Shown one piece after another: positions 35,593 through 43,604 of a stretch of 55,026 bases of DNA (positions are counted from its first letter, which is position 1; every line of letters begins with the position of its first letter). The stretch is from CAZPBC01 sp964584775 (GTDB lineage: Bacteria; Chlamydiota; Chlamydiia; Chlamydiales; SLFE01): positions 1 through 55,026 of the forward strand of contig CAZPBC010000011.1 in assembly GCA_964584775.1 (NCBI GenBank), in the 5' to 3' direction. The notes beneath the pieces are model-generated. The model worked only from the letters and a program-made list of their open reading frames with translations. It did no database searches and had not been told where the DNA came from. Both the position numbers and the translations under genes were made by a program.

Positions 35593-36279
35593 CTATTCTA
35601 TCGGTGAAGCGTTCCAGAAAGTTTCGCGGTATTTTGCTTTTTTGGGAATCCGTCCAAAATCACGGATCACGCATCTGTAGAGATACTCACGAGAAAGCTC
35701 AAAACGGCGACAAAGTTCGGGATTCATGGTGCGGCCATGGTGCCTTTCAAATTCTTTCTGGTACTCATCGCGCACCCACTCAATGAGACGTATAGTGTTG
35801 TCTCTTGGGTTCCCTGCTTGCTTACGGGCTCGGATACTGCCCTTGAGCTCGTAGAATTTTGGGCTCATCCTCTCCTCAAAATGGGCTCTTGCTTCTGTAT
35901 GACCCTCTTTCTCATGGATCTTTTCTGCTAGAAAAAAGTAATGCTCTTGAGGGTTATAGTGTTCTTTCACCTTTTCGGCGACATAGTTGACCCCGATATG
36001 CATCAAACAAAAGGGTAGAATAAAGGCACCGCCAAGGACAACGACCGAGACAATCCCAAGGCCCACAGGGCCTAAAATAGAACTGAGAGCTAACATGGCG
36101 ACATTGGCTACAATGAGCGCCGTCGCAGCCACAGCGACTCCTAAAACCAAGGAAACCAACCCGACCTTCGTCTTTTGACTCGCTGGATTGCTGAAAAAAT
36201 CGATCCCTTTGTACATGAGGGCTTCACGGCCTTCGGGAGCGAGATGAGGGGGGGTAGGGGGGGTAGAGGTAACACCCAT
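35593..36279 (-). CDS. Inc-like bilobed membrane protein
   Basis: A 228-residue protein with two adjacent hydrophobic helices at about 38-62 (TKVGLVSLVLGVAVAATAL) and 64-95 (MLALSSILGPVGLGIVSVVV) separated by a short loop. This is the bilobed pattern that marks chlamydial inclusion-membrane proteins. The polar C-terminal 130 residues would face the host cytosol, and the short N-terminus is Pro-rich. AAGGAG lies ten bases before the ATG and TATAAT is found at 36311-36306. It is divergent from the RasGEF-like gene. Function unknown; Inc assignment rests on topology alone. Confidence 0.7.
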   Translation of the reverse strand: MGVTSTPPTPPHLAPEGREALMYKGIDFFSNPASQKTKVGLVSLVLGVAVAATALIVANVAMLALSSILGPVGLGIVSVVVLGGAFILPFCLMHIGVNYVAEKVKEHYNPQEHYFFLAEKIHEKEGHTEARAHFEERMSPKFYELKGSIRARKQAGNPRDNTIRLIEWVRDEYQKEFERHHGRTMNPELCRRFELSREYLYRCVIRDFGRIPKKAKYRETFWNASPIE

Positions 36280-36305
36280 CGTTATATCTCCTTCTTTTTT
36301 AGTTA

Positions 36306-36311
36306 ATTATA
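36306..36311 (-). promoter_or_regulatory. -10 element of the Inc-like gene
   Basis: A perfect TATAAT on the minus strand 27 bases before the ATG at 36279. The -35 region is poor. It shares a 100-base divergent intergenic region with the RasGEF-like gene. Confidence 0.5.
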
Positions 36312-36367
36312 GTGTAATTACATAAAGATTAGTTAAACTATATATTTATTTTTATTAAAAATTTAAT

Positions 36368-36373
36368 TATAAT
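36368..36373 (+). promoter_or_regulatory. -10 element directly before the RasGEF-like gene
   Basis: A perfect TATAAT ends six bases before the ATG at 36380. The expected transcription start then falls on or next to the start codon, which suggests a leaderless mRNA. No ribosome site is present. Confidence 0.45.
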
Positions 36374-36379
36374 GAAACT

Positions 36380-37798
36380 ATGCCTATAGAAGGAAGAATA
36401 CCAGATCGATATAATCTGCCCACAGAGAGACCGCAGGTCAGGACTTATCAAAAGGGTCCTTCTGGGGTGGATGCCAAGGCGAACAGCGCTTATAAAGCGG
36501 TGATCCAACAGGTACAGAAACACCGTTTTGCAGGCACATCCCCCTTAAATCCCGCTCGTGTTAGCGAGGTTAAGGATGGCACAGTCCAACGCCCTAAGTT
36601 CAGGAGAACAGCTCCCAGAGGAGGGTCCTTACCTCGAGTTAGACCTCCTGTGCCTCCTCGTCCCTCTCGTACAAGTCTTTCTAAACAGGGATTGAGACCC
36701 GCTCCTCCTCCAAAAAGAAGCATCCCCACTCCCACTCAACCGAAGCCTCCTCCTGTCCCAGAATCGAAAGGGAAGACTAAAGCCGAAACTGTCTCAAAAG
36801 CCGATAGTGAACCTAAAGAGGCTCCTCAAAAGGGTCGGAAAGCGAGCGTCTTGAAGCTCGTATCGCGAGTAAAGCACACACTCGAAAAGAAAGGACTCTT
36901 CCTCTCCGAAAAGGGAAGAGAGGTCGAAAGCAAGCTACACAGTGGTAAGCTCGCTCGAAGTTCGACCTCGAAGCAAACTAAGGCTCCAAGCTCGACCACG
37001 ACGGCCCAAGCAACCTTATCGACTTTTCGAACAGGAAGTAAAAAAGAACAAACAGCTGCAGCGCACACCTTAGCACACGACCTGCGCGCAAAAAACATGG
37101 CTCTCTTCAAGCAGTTCAAAACAGAAGAGATGAGAACAAGTCCCCGCCCTGAAGACGGAGCAATGCACGCGCTCATCGAAAGAGAAAAGGCGATTGGTGA
37201 TTTTACAGCCTTCTCGATCCTATCGGGAAGCACTCCAGGTGAGTCACCTCCCAAGTTTCCTTCTGAAGAAGAGCAACAAAAACTCGTTGAGGGCTTCATT
37301 GAAACGGGTATGGAGGCTCTCCGAGAAGGAGACCTCACCACCGCTCGGGGAATTGCCATGGCATTAAGTATCGGCTCGGCTAGTTCTGTGGTTGATAAGT
37401 CACCACTCTCTGAAAATTCGAAAAAAGATCTAAATATTCTCAATGAACTCGCTGCGGCCCCCGGTAAGACAATACAAAAGCTAAAAGAAAGCAAAAAACC
37501 GTTCATTCCTTCCATGACGGAACTCAACCGTCAACTTATCTTAAATGATGAGAGGGATATGCTGGATAAATACATTGGAGATTTTGATACTCTGTATGGT
37601 GGTCTAGCTAAAGCAATCCAAATGCAAGACTCCTTTTCTCCAAAAACGGGTGTGAATGATGAAATAGAAACGCTAGATAGGAAACCGTATCTAGAAAGGC
37701 TGGGTCAAAATGCCCGGCAACTCCAAAAAGGAAATGTAAAACCTAAAAAAGCTCAAAAAGAACTTGAGCGTATTTTTCGTGATATCCCCAAAAGTTAA
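36380..37798 (+). CDS. Proline-rich protein with RasGEF-like C-terminal domain (candidate effector)
   Basis: A 472-residue protein in three parts. Residues 1-75 are polar. Residues 78-128 are proline-rich with SH3-ligand-type motifs, VRPPVPPRPSR and LRPAPPPKR, both fitting P-x-x-P-x-[RK]. Residues about 222-460 follow the order of a RasGEF (CDC25-homology) domain: AAHTLAHDLRAKNMALFKQF matches the opening helix, IEREKAIGDFTAFSIL the next, and LVEGFIETGMEALREGDLTT the core. After it come IAMALSIGSASSV and KPFIPSMTELNRQL (typical: PFLG..L.DL). This resemblance is from memory of the family, not a search. The combination suggests manipulation of host small GTPases after type III delivery. The absence of a signal peptide fits. 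The C-terminal end looks shorter than in eukaryotic RasGEFs. Confidence 0.65.
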   Translation: MPIEGRIPDRYNLPTERPQVRTYQKGPSGVDAKANSAYKAVIQQVQKHRFAGTSPLNPARVSEVKDGTVQRPKFRRTAPRGGSLPRVRPPVPPRPSRTSLSKQGLRPAPPPKRSIPTPTQPKPPPVPESKGKTKAETVSKADSEPKEAPQKGRKASVLKLVSRVKHTLEKKGLFLSEKGREVESKLHSGKLARSSTSKQTKAPSSTTTAQATLSTFRTGSKKEQTAAAHTLAHDLRAKNMALFKQFKTEEMRTSPRPEDGAMHALIEREKAIGDFTAFSILSGSTPGESPPKFPSEEEQQKLVEGFIETGMEALREGDLTTARGIAMALSIGSASSVVDKSPLSENSKKDLNILNELAAAPGKTIQKLKESKKPFIPSMTELNRQLILNDERDMLDKYIGDFDTLYGGLAKAIQMQDSFSPKTGVNDEIETLDRKPYLERLGQNARQLQKGNVKPKKAQKELERIFRDIPKS

Positions 37799-37853
37799 AA
37801 GGTTTCCCTTTAAAAGCACCATCATTCAAGAGTCATTCGATAACCTGGAATTA

Positions 37854-38624
37854 TCACGTCTCCCCAAAGCTCAGAACGAAAGACAACCACTGATCCTCCT
37901 GCTCTGTCGAGAGGAGTTTGAGGCCGCGTGCAGAGCACTCTTTTTCGTAGAGTGCTTTTTCTTCAGCAAGAACACCTGAAGTGATAAAGAGCGACTTTCC
38001 TTCAAGTTGGGGGCGGAGGTTTCGAAAGGCCGCTTCCTGTTCCGAGCGGATCATGTTCATTAAGATAATCGACCCTTTTGGAATCGGCGGCAGCTCGCTC
38101 GGCAAGACGGTTTCGACGGAGCAGTCGTTGAGAGCCGCATTTTCATCGGTATGAGAAAGCGCGTCCGGATCGATGTCGGTCGCAACGACTCTTTTCGCAC
38201 CCAATTTTAAAGCAGCAATGCTAAGGACGCCGCTGCCTGAGCCGATGTCAAAGACCACTTGGTTTTTCACAAAGTCTTTCATCTGGTCGATCATGAGGCG
38301 TGTGGTCGGATGGGTGAGGTTGCCAAAACCGGGACCGGCTTTGAGGTAAAAGAGCGGGCACGACTCAAACTCCACTTTCAGCGTTCCCTCTTTGAGATCA
38401 CACTCCTGCTCCCATTGGTCGTCCCAGTCGACCGTCTCGGTATAAGGGGCAAGTTCAAGGGTGGGAAATGCCGCTTCGAATGCGGCTTTTCTTTCGTCCG
38501 AAAACTCAATATAGAATGTCGTGATCTCATCGATGACAGAGAGGGAGTAGACCTCTTCAGTCAGCCACCTTTCGATGGGTTCAATCAAATCCAGATCATC
38601 CAATTCTATTGAATAGAAGGTCAA
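37854..38624 (-). CDS. prmA: Ribosomal protein L11 methyltransferase
   Basis: A 256-residue SAM-dependent methyltransferase of the PrmA family, which trimethylates ribosomal protein L11. The N-terminal substrate-recognition domain is short; then come GPGFGNLTHPTTRLMID, SAM motif I VVFDIGSGSGVLSIAALKLG, VVATDIDPDALSHTDENA and the NMIRSE segment in place of the usual N-I-L-A. That last difference makes the substrate less certain. The start is a TTG at 38624: GGAGG lies five bases upstream, and it overlaps the trkH stop (TTGA). A nearby ATG is out of frame. It is cotranscribed with trkA-trkH. Confidence 0.85.
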   Translation of the reverse strand: MTFYSIELDDLDLIEPIERWLTEEVYSLSVIDEITTFYIEFSDERKAAFEAAFPTLELAPYTETVDWDDQWEQECDLKEGTLKVEFESCPLFYLKAGPGFGNLTHPTTRLMIDQMKDFVKNQVVFDIGSGSGVLSIAALKLGAKRVVATDIDPDALSHTDENAALNDCSVETVLPSELPPIPKGSIILMNMIRSEQEAAFRNLRPQLEGKSLFITSGVLAEEKALYEKECSARGLKLLSTEQEDQWLSFVLSFGET

Positions 38625-40264
38625 TCATTCCTCCAAAATGAAGGGACAAGGATGACAAGCACCGTGAAGAATTCCAGGCGGCCCATGATCATCCATAAAG
38701 AAGAGAGGATCATTCCAAAATCGGAAAGGAAGGTGAACGAGTCGGTGGGACCCGCAGCACGGAAACCCATCCCGGAATTGTTGATCGTACTCGAAATCAC
38801 AGCCAGAGCCGTCTCCTGATCGAGTCCATCGAGTGTGAGGAGAAAGGTTCCCAGAACGGCAAGTGCCACGACAACGAGGAAGAAGCAGAGGACAGTGACC
38901 GCAACGCTCATGTCGATAGAGCGCTGACCGATGCGGAGATTTTTGACCGCTTCGGGACGGAAAAGGCTTTCGACTTTATTTTGACCGACACGGAAGAGGA
39001 TAATATGACGGATCACTTTCATTCCTCCCGCAGTCGACCCTGCCATCCCCCCGATGTAGATTAAAATCAGCATCAGTGTCTGCGTATTGTAGGGCCACTT
39101 ATCAAAGTTAGCCGTCGCAAACCCTGTCGATGTCTGGGCAGAGATGGCCTGAAAAAAACCGGCACGGATCGCTTTCGAAAGCGTCACATCAGAGCCGACG
39201 GCACCGCTCGTGAAGTAATCGGTCGTTCCCACCAGTTGAGCGGAGATAAAGATCCCTGAAATCAACACAATCACCAAAAAGACCCCCAGCTCGAGGTCAT
39301 AGAGGCGAAAAAACTTTCCTTTAAGGATGTAGTAGTAGAGGGAGAAGTTAATGCTTCCGAGAATCATGAAAAGGATGACAATCCACTCCACAGAAGGACT
39401 ATTGTATCCTCCGATGCTGCCGTTGACGACAGAGAATCCCCCTGTCGAAATCGTGGAGAAGGTCGTACAGACAGCATTGAAGATCGGCATCGAAGGGTTA
39501 AAGAGAAGGAGCATCCCCACTTGGACGACCGTGAGGCCGAGGTACATCTTCCAGAGCACCATCGCCGTCTCTTTAATCCGCGGGGTCAGCGATTCTTTCA
39601 AAGGACCTGTCATCTCCGAATGGAAGAGCATCTTCCCCCCGACACCGAGTGCAGGGAGGACAGCAACGAAGAGGACAACAATTCCAAGCCCCCCCAGCCA
39701 CTGCATCATCGAGCGCCAAAAAAGGATCGCCCTGTTCACAGCATCGAGGCCTTCGAGGTGAATCCTTCCATCTTCGTGCAAGATCGGTTTGATGTTTCCG
39801 AAGAAGGAGTAGTCCACAATCAACTCGCTTTGAAAACGCACCCGTTTGGGAATTTCAATCCCTTCCGCATCATACGATTTGGCAGTCAGGACCGACGCTC
39901 CGGTCGTGGTGAAACCGGAAGTCGCTTCGAAAAAAGCGTGGACCGGATCTTCCAGAGTGCCACTGATAATAAAGGGAAGGCTTCCGAGCATCGGGGTAAT
40001 CGTCCAGATGAGAACCACAGCAAAAACCCCCTCTTTACGGAAGAGCATGCCTTGACTTTTCCTCCCGAAATAATGGCAAAGGCCTGCCAAAGCGAGAACG
40101 ATAAAAAAGGTCAGCGCAAAGGCGAACGTTGCGGGAGGTTGCGGGTAGAGAAAAGGGTCTGCGAAATGATCCACATAGATGGCATAGGCCAGTGGGGCGA
40201 GCAGCATGGCAGCAATCGCAAGGAGGTAGGGAGCGAGGATACGCAGCAGCGCTTTAAAGGCCAT
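38621..40264 (-). CDS. trkH: Trk potassium uptake channel subunit TrkH
   Basis: A 547-residue inner-membrane K+ transporter of the TrkH/TrkG family with four pore-like repeats, each holding a filter glycine: ATSGFTTTGASV, STISTGGFSV, SAQTSTGFATANF and NNSGMGFRA. GGMAGSTAGGMKVIRH between repeats is characteristic, as is WLGGLGIVVLFVAVLP. Residues 107-165 include an insert. It lies directly behind trkA (one base between them), with the regulatory subunit encoded first, and overlaps prmA. Together TrkH and TrkA make the K+ uptake system. Confidence 0.95.
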   Translation of the reverse strand: MAFKALLRILAPYLLAIAAMLLAPLAYAIYVDHFADPFLYPQPPATFAFALTFFIVLALAGLCHYFGRKSQGMLFRKEGVFAVVLIWTITPMLGSLPFIISGTLEDPVHAFFEATSGFTTTGASVLTAKSYDAEGIEIPKRVRFQSELIVDYSFFGNIKPILHEDGRIHLEGLDAVNRAILFWRSMMQWLGGLGIVVLFVAVLPALGVGGKMLFHSEMTGPLKESLTPRIKETAMVLWKMYLGLTVVQVGMLLLFNPSMPIFNAVCTTFSTISTGGFSVVNGSIGGYNSPSVEWIVILFMILGSINFSLYYYILKGKFFRLYDLELGVFLVIVLISGIFISAQLVGTTDYFTSGAVGSDVTLSKAIRAGFFQAISAQTSTGFATANFDKWPYNTQTLMLILIYIGGMAGSTAGGMKVIRHIILFRVGQNKVESLFRPEAVKNLRIGQRSIDMSVAVTVLCFFLVVVALAVLGTFLLTLDGLDQETALAVISSTINNSGMGFRAAGPTDSFTFLSDFGMILSSLWMIMGRLEFFTVLVILVPSFWRND

Positions 40265-40265
40265 A

Positions 40266-41639
40266 TTAGAAGATCTTCTTCAGTTCGTTGCGGTGTTTCG
40301 GGTTGCTGATCACAATCACGGTATCACCTGGTGAGATAATACGGTTGCCGTTGGCTATCATCACCCGCCCGCGATTTTGGATCACCGCGATCAAAAAGTC
40401 TTTCGGTAAGCGTGGACCCAGCTCCACCAGAGGGATCCCGGTGATGCTCGACTGGTTGGAAACATGGATCTCAAAAATCTCCGCCTCATCCTCATAAAGA
40501 GAGACGAGAGAGGTGAGCGTTCCTGACAAAGAGAGAGCCAAAATACGTTCAGAGGCGATGATTCTCGGTGAGGCCGTGTAGGCAATGCCGAGACGCTCGA
40601 CGATCGAGTGGTAACTCGGGTTGGTCAACTGGATGACAATGTTCTTCGCACCTCCCTCTTTCGCCAGAAGTGCGGCCATCACATTGACTTCATCGACCCG
40701 CGTTGAAACCACAAAGGCATCTGCTTCGTTGACCCTTTCGGAAAGGAGGAACTCGTAATTGGTGCCATCTTCATTAATGACCGTCACTTGGGGAAGGAGC
40801 TCTGAGAGTGTTTCACATTTTTCGCGGTCAATCTCGATAATGCGGACAGAGACACCCGAAGCGGAGAGGACACGGGAAAGGTTCACCGCTGTACGTGAAC
40901 CCCCCAAAATGACGACCGACTTGACTGTCTTCTGTGAAACACCGAAGAAAGCATGCGCTTCTTGGATCACTTCTGCCTCTCCAATCACTGTCAGCTCATC
41001 TCCCGGGAGGATACAGTCATCACCATGCGGGAAGATGATCTCATGCTTTTCACGGGCGGAGTAGTCGTGAGAGGTGGGCTCTTTGCGGCGGATCAGCCCG
41101 ACCATCATTCCTTGCGGAAGACCGAGTTTCATCAGCGGGACGTCAGCCCGTCTCCAGGTGGAGGGGATGACAATCGTGCGTAGCTGGACCGCTCCATGCG
41201 CAAACGACTCGACGCGCAGAGCATTGGGACTAATCATGTATTTGTGGATTTCGTTCGCCACCAATAACTCAGGACAGATGAACTCATCAACATCAAAGAG
41301 ACGGCCGAAGTCGAGCCGCGTGCGGTTGAGGTAGCGGTTGTCACGGACGCGTGCAATCGTCCGGGGATAGCCGAGGTTTTTGGCCGTGGTACAGGCAACC
41401 AGATTGGTCGAGTCGTCGTCCGTCAGTGCGACAAAGAGGTCTGGAGAAAGTTCCAGTAAATTATCTAACAGCTGCCAATCCACACCCGACCCTTCTTTGG
41501 TCGCGATATCACTGTGCCAAGCTGCCTGCTCCAACTTTTTGGGATCTTTGTCGAGGAGCACCACATTGTGGTCCTCTTTGGACAACTTCGAGGCGATGTA
41601 ACGCCCTGTCTGACCCGCTCCTACGATGACAACGTTCAT
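40266..41639 (-). CDS. trkA: Trk potassium uptake regulatory subunit TrkA
   Basis: A 457-residue peripheral membrane protein with two RCK modules, each an N-terminal NAD-binding domain plus a TrkA-C domain. The first nucleotide-binding motif is VVIVGAGQTGRYIASKL at 3-19 and the second is VVILGGSRTAVNLSRVL near 235. It gates TrkH in response to nucleotides. The length matches E. coli TrkA (458). It is the first gene of the trkA-trkH-prmA operon and is divergent from a permease gene that itself carries TrkA-C domains. Confidence 0.95.
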   Translation of the reverse strand: MNVVIVGAGQTGRYIASKLSKEDHNVVLLDKDPKKLEQAAWHSDIATKEGSGVDWQLLDNLLELSPDLFVALTDDDSTNLVACTTAKNLGYPRTIARVRDNRYLNRTRLDFGRLFDVDEFICPELLVANEIHKYMISPNALRVESFAHGAVQLRTIVIPSTWRRADVPLMKLGLPQGMMVGLIRRKEPTSHDYSAREKHEIIFPHGDDCILPGDELTVIGEAEVIQEAHAFFGVSQKTVKSVVILGGSRTAVNLSRVLSASGVSVRIIEIDREKCETLSELLPQVTVINEDGTNYEFLLSERVNEADAFVVSTRVDEVNVMAALLAKEGGAKNIVIQLTNPSYHSIVERLGIAYTASPRIIASERILALSLSGTLTSLVSLYEDEAEIFEIHVSNQSSITGIPLVELGPRLPKDFLIAVIQNRGRVMIANGNRIISPGDTVIVISNPKHRNELKKIF

Positions 41640-41696
41640 ATATCCGATTATATAAAAAAGTTGATTTTAAGCGTGAGAGGGGCCGATAAGAGGGGC

Positions 41697-43523
41697 ATGA
41701 TCGCCCAGCTGACCATCTCGCTGCTTCTGCTTGTGACACTTTTTCTATTTATATGGGGAAGGTGGAGGTACGACATTGTCGCTCTTGTCGCTTTGATGGC
41801 TGCGGTCTTCTTAAGACTCGTGCCTGCCAAGGAGGCTTTCCTCGGATTCGGCCATCCAGCCGTGATCACGGTCGCTGCCGTTCTTGTTGTGGGTAAGGGG
41901 CTTGTGAACTCGGGTGTTGTCTACCAGCTGGGGTCAGCCATCGCACGAACCAGTAACCGCCCTCTCGTTCTCCTTGGAGGGTTCACCACACTGGTAACCC
42001 TTCTTTCTGCTTTTATGAACAACATTGGCGCCCTCGCCATTCTCATGCCTGTCACGATGCAGGTCTGCCGACAGAAGAAGATCTCTCCCTCACTGATGTT
42101 GATGCCCCTGGCTTTTGGCTCCCTTCTAGGTGGAATGATCACACTGATCGGCACCCCCCCCAATATCATCATCGCCTCCTATAGAGGTGAACTTACGGGA
42201 GTGCCTTTTGGGATGTTCGACTTCACTCCTGTTGGACTCGGTGTTGCCGCAGGAAGTGTGCTTTTCATTCTCCTTATCGGTTGGAGGCTTGTCCCGATAC
42301 GGCGTCCCGATGCCACGACAGAGGAGATGTATGAAATTGAGGGGTACATCACCGAAGTCCAAATTCCCCCTAAGTCAGCGATGTTAGGAAAAACGCTCGG
42401 AGATTTTGAGGACGCGGTCGATGGGGACGTCTCCGTTCTTGGTGTGATCCGCGAGAACCGGAACCTTAAAACCTTTGGTCGGAACCTCGTTCTTGAAGAG
42501 GAGGACCTCCTCATCATCGAAGTCAACAGCGATGTGCTCAAACACCTCCTCCTAAAAACAGGAGCTCAACTTGTTGAAGATAAAGAGCTTGAAAAAGGAC
42601 TCGCGACCCAGGAAGACACGCAAATTGTCGAAGCAGTGATCCTTCTCAACTCCCAAGCGATCGGAAAAACAGCCAGCTCGCTCATGCTCCGGAAGCACTA
42701 TAGCGTGAATCTACTGGCCGTCGCCCGTCATGGTAAACGTCTCCACGGCCGGTTTGGAAAGATCAAACTAAAAGCCGGGGACGTGCTGCTTCTAAGGGGA
42801 ACAGAGATCGGTCTATCCGACTGCTTCAACGCCCTAGGCTGGCTTCCTCTCGCCGACCGCGGCTATCGGATCGGACCGAGACGCGTGCTCCTCTCCACCC
42901 TGATCGTTGCAGCGGGTGTCACCATCACGGCCCTTGGACTGCTTCCCGTCCAAATCGCCTTTACCATGACCGCTCTAGCTATGGTCATGACACGCCTTCT
43001 CTCGCTTCGAGAGGTGTACGAGAGTATCGATTGGGGAATCATTATTCTCTTGGGTGCGATGATCCCCCTCGGACAAGCCTTTGAAACGACGGGGGCGGCG
43101 GACTCTCTCGTCAGCGTGATCGCCCCTCTTGGCAACATCTTCTCCCCTCTTGCCATGCTCGGAGCCCTTCTCGTGACGACCATGTTGCTCTCTGCTGTCA
43201 TTAATAATGCAGCCGCAGCGATCCTGATGGCCCCCATCGCGACCCAGCTTGCCGCTGGCGTGGGCGTTTGGGCCGACCCCTACCTCATGAGTGTGGCAAT
43301 CGGCGCCTCGTGCGCCTTCCTCACCCCCATCGGCCACCAGTCCAATGCGCTTGTGATGGGTCCAGGAGGGTACCATTTCGGTGACTACTGGAGACTCGGG
43401 CTCGTCCTGGAAATCCTGATTGTCGCCCTTTCCCTGCCTCTCATCGCCTACTTTTGGCCTCTCCAGCCTGTTGGAGGAAGCGAAGAGGGCACCTCTATAG
43501 AATTAGAGCAGTATTCAAAATAA
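41697..43523 (+). CDS. SLC13/DASS-type anion permease with RCK (TrkA-C) domains
   Basis: About 608 residues. Twelve or so hydrophobic segments surround two SLC13-type signatures: FMNNIGALAILMPVTMQ with GTPPNIIIASY, and the matching VINNAAAAILMAPIATQ with TPIGHQSNALVMGPGG. Between them (about 215-390) are two TrkA-C/RCK-C domains (SAMLGKTLGDFEDAVDG and KTASSLMLRKHYSVNLLAVA). Such proteins carry sulfate or other anions, or dicarboxylates, often with Na+; the substrate is not readable. I take the ATG at 41697; the frame upstream runs into the divergent trkA gene. A GTG at 41673 is an alternative. Confidence 0.88.
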   Translation: MIAQLTISLLLLVTLFLFIWGRWRYDIVALVALMAAVFLRLVPAKEAFLGFGHPAVITVAAVLVVGKGLVNSGVVYQLGSAIARTSNRPLVLLGGFTTLVTLLSAFMNNIGALAILMPVTMQVCRQKKISPSLMLMPLAFGSLLGGMITLIGTPPNIIIASYRGELTGVPFGMFDFTPVGLGVAAGSVLFILLIGWRLVPIRRPDATTEEMYEIEGYITEVQIPPKSAMLGKTLGDFEDAVDGDVSVLGVIRENRNLKTFGRNLVLEEEDLLIIEVNSDVLKHLLLKTGAQLVEDKELEKGLATQEDTQIVEAVILLNSQAIGKTASSLMLRKHYSVNLLAVARHGKRLHGRFGKIKLKAGDVLLLRGTEIGLSDCFNALGWLPLADRGYRIGPRRVLLSTLIVAAGVTITALGLLPVQIAFTMTALAMVMTRLLSLREVYESIDWGIIILLGAMIPLGQAFETTGAADSLVSVIAPLGNIFSPLAMLGALLVTTMLLSAVINNAAAAILMAPIATQLAAGVGVWADPYLMSVAIGASCAFLTPIGHQSNALVMGPGGYHFGDYWRLGLVLEILIVALSLPLIAYFWPLQPVGGSEEGTSIELEQYSK

Positions 43524-43530
43524 TTCTATA
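43496..43530. repeat. Inverted repeat spanning the permease stop codon
   Basis: Perfect 10-base arms, TATAGAATTA and TAATTCTATA, with a 15-base loop. The right arm includes the TAA stop of the permease gene, and CGGTTTTG follows. It may act as a weak terminator; the AT-rich stem makes this uncertain. Confidence 0.45.
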
Positions 43531-43570
43531 CGGTTTTGCTGTAGTTATACAAAAAAATCCTCAAAACAAC

Positions 43571-43602
43571 TATAATTGATCTTTTGTAAAAATTACGTAA
43601 TT
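43571..43602 (+). promoter_or_regulatory. Candidate -10 element and palindrome before the RHS gene
   Basis: TATAAT at 43571-43576 gives an expected transcription start about 22 bases before the ATG at 43605. The leader contains the perfect palindrome AATTACGTAATT (43591-43602), two bases before the start codon. No ribosome site is seen. The palindrome may be an operator. Confidence 0.4.
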
Positions 43603-43604
43603 AA

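Noticed and set aside
41514..41696. Longer N-terminus for the SLC13-type permease
   Set aside because: It would run antisense through trkA and cross the divergent promoter region; the membrane domain starts after 41697.
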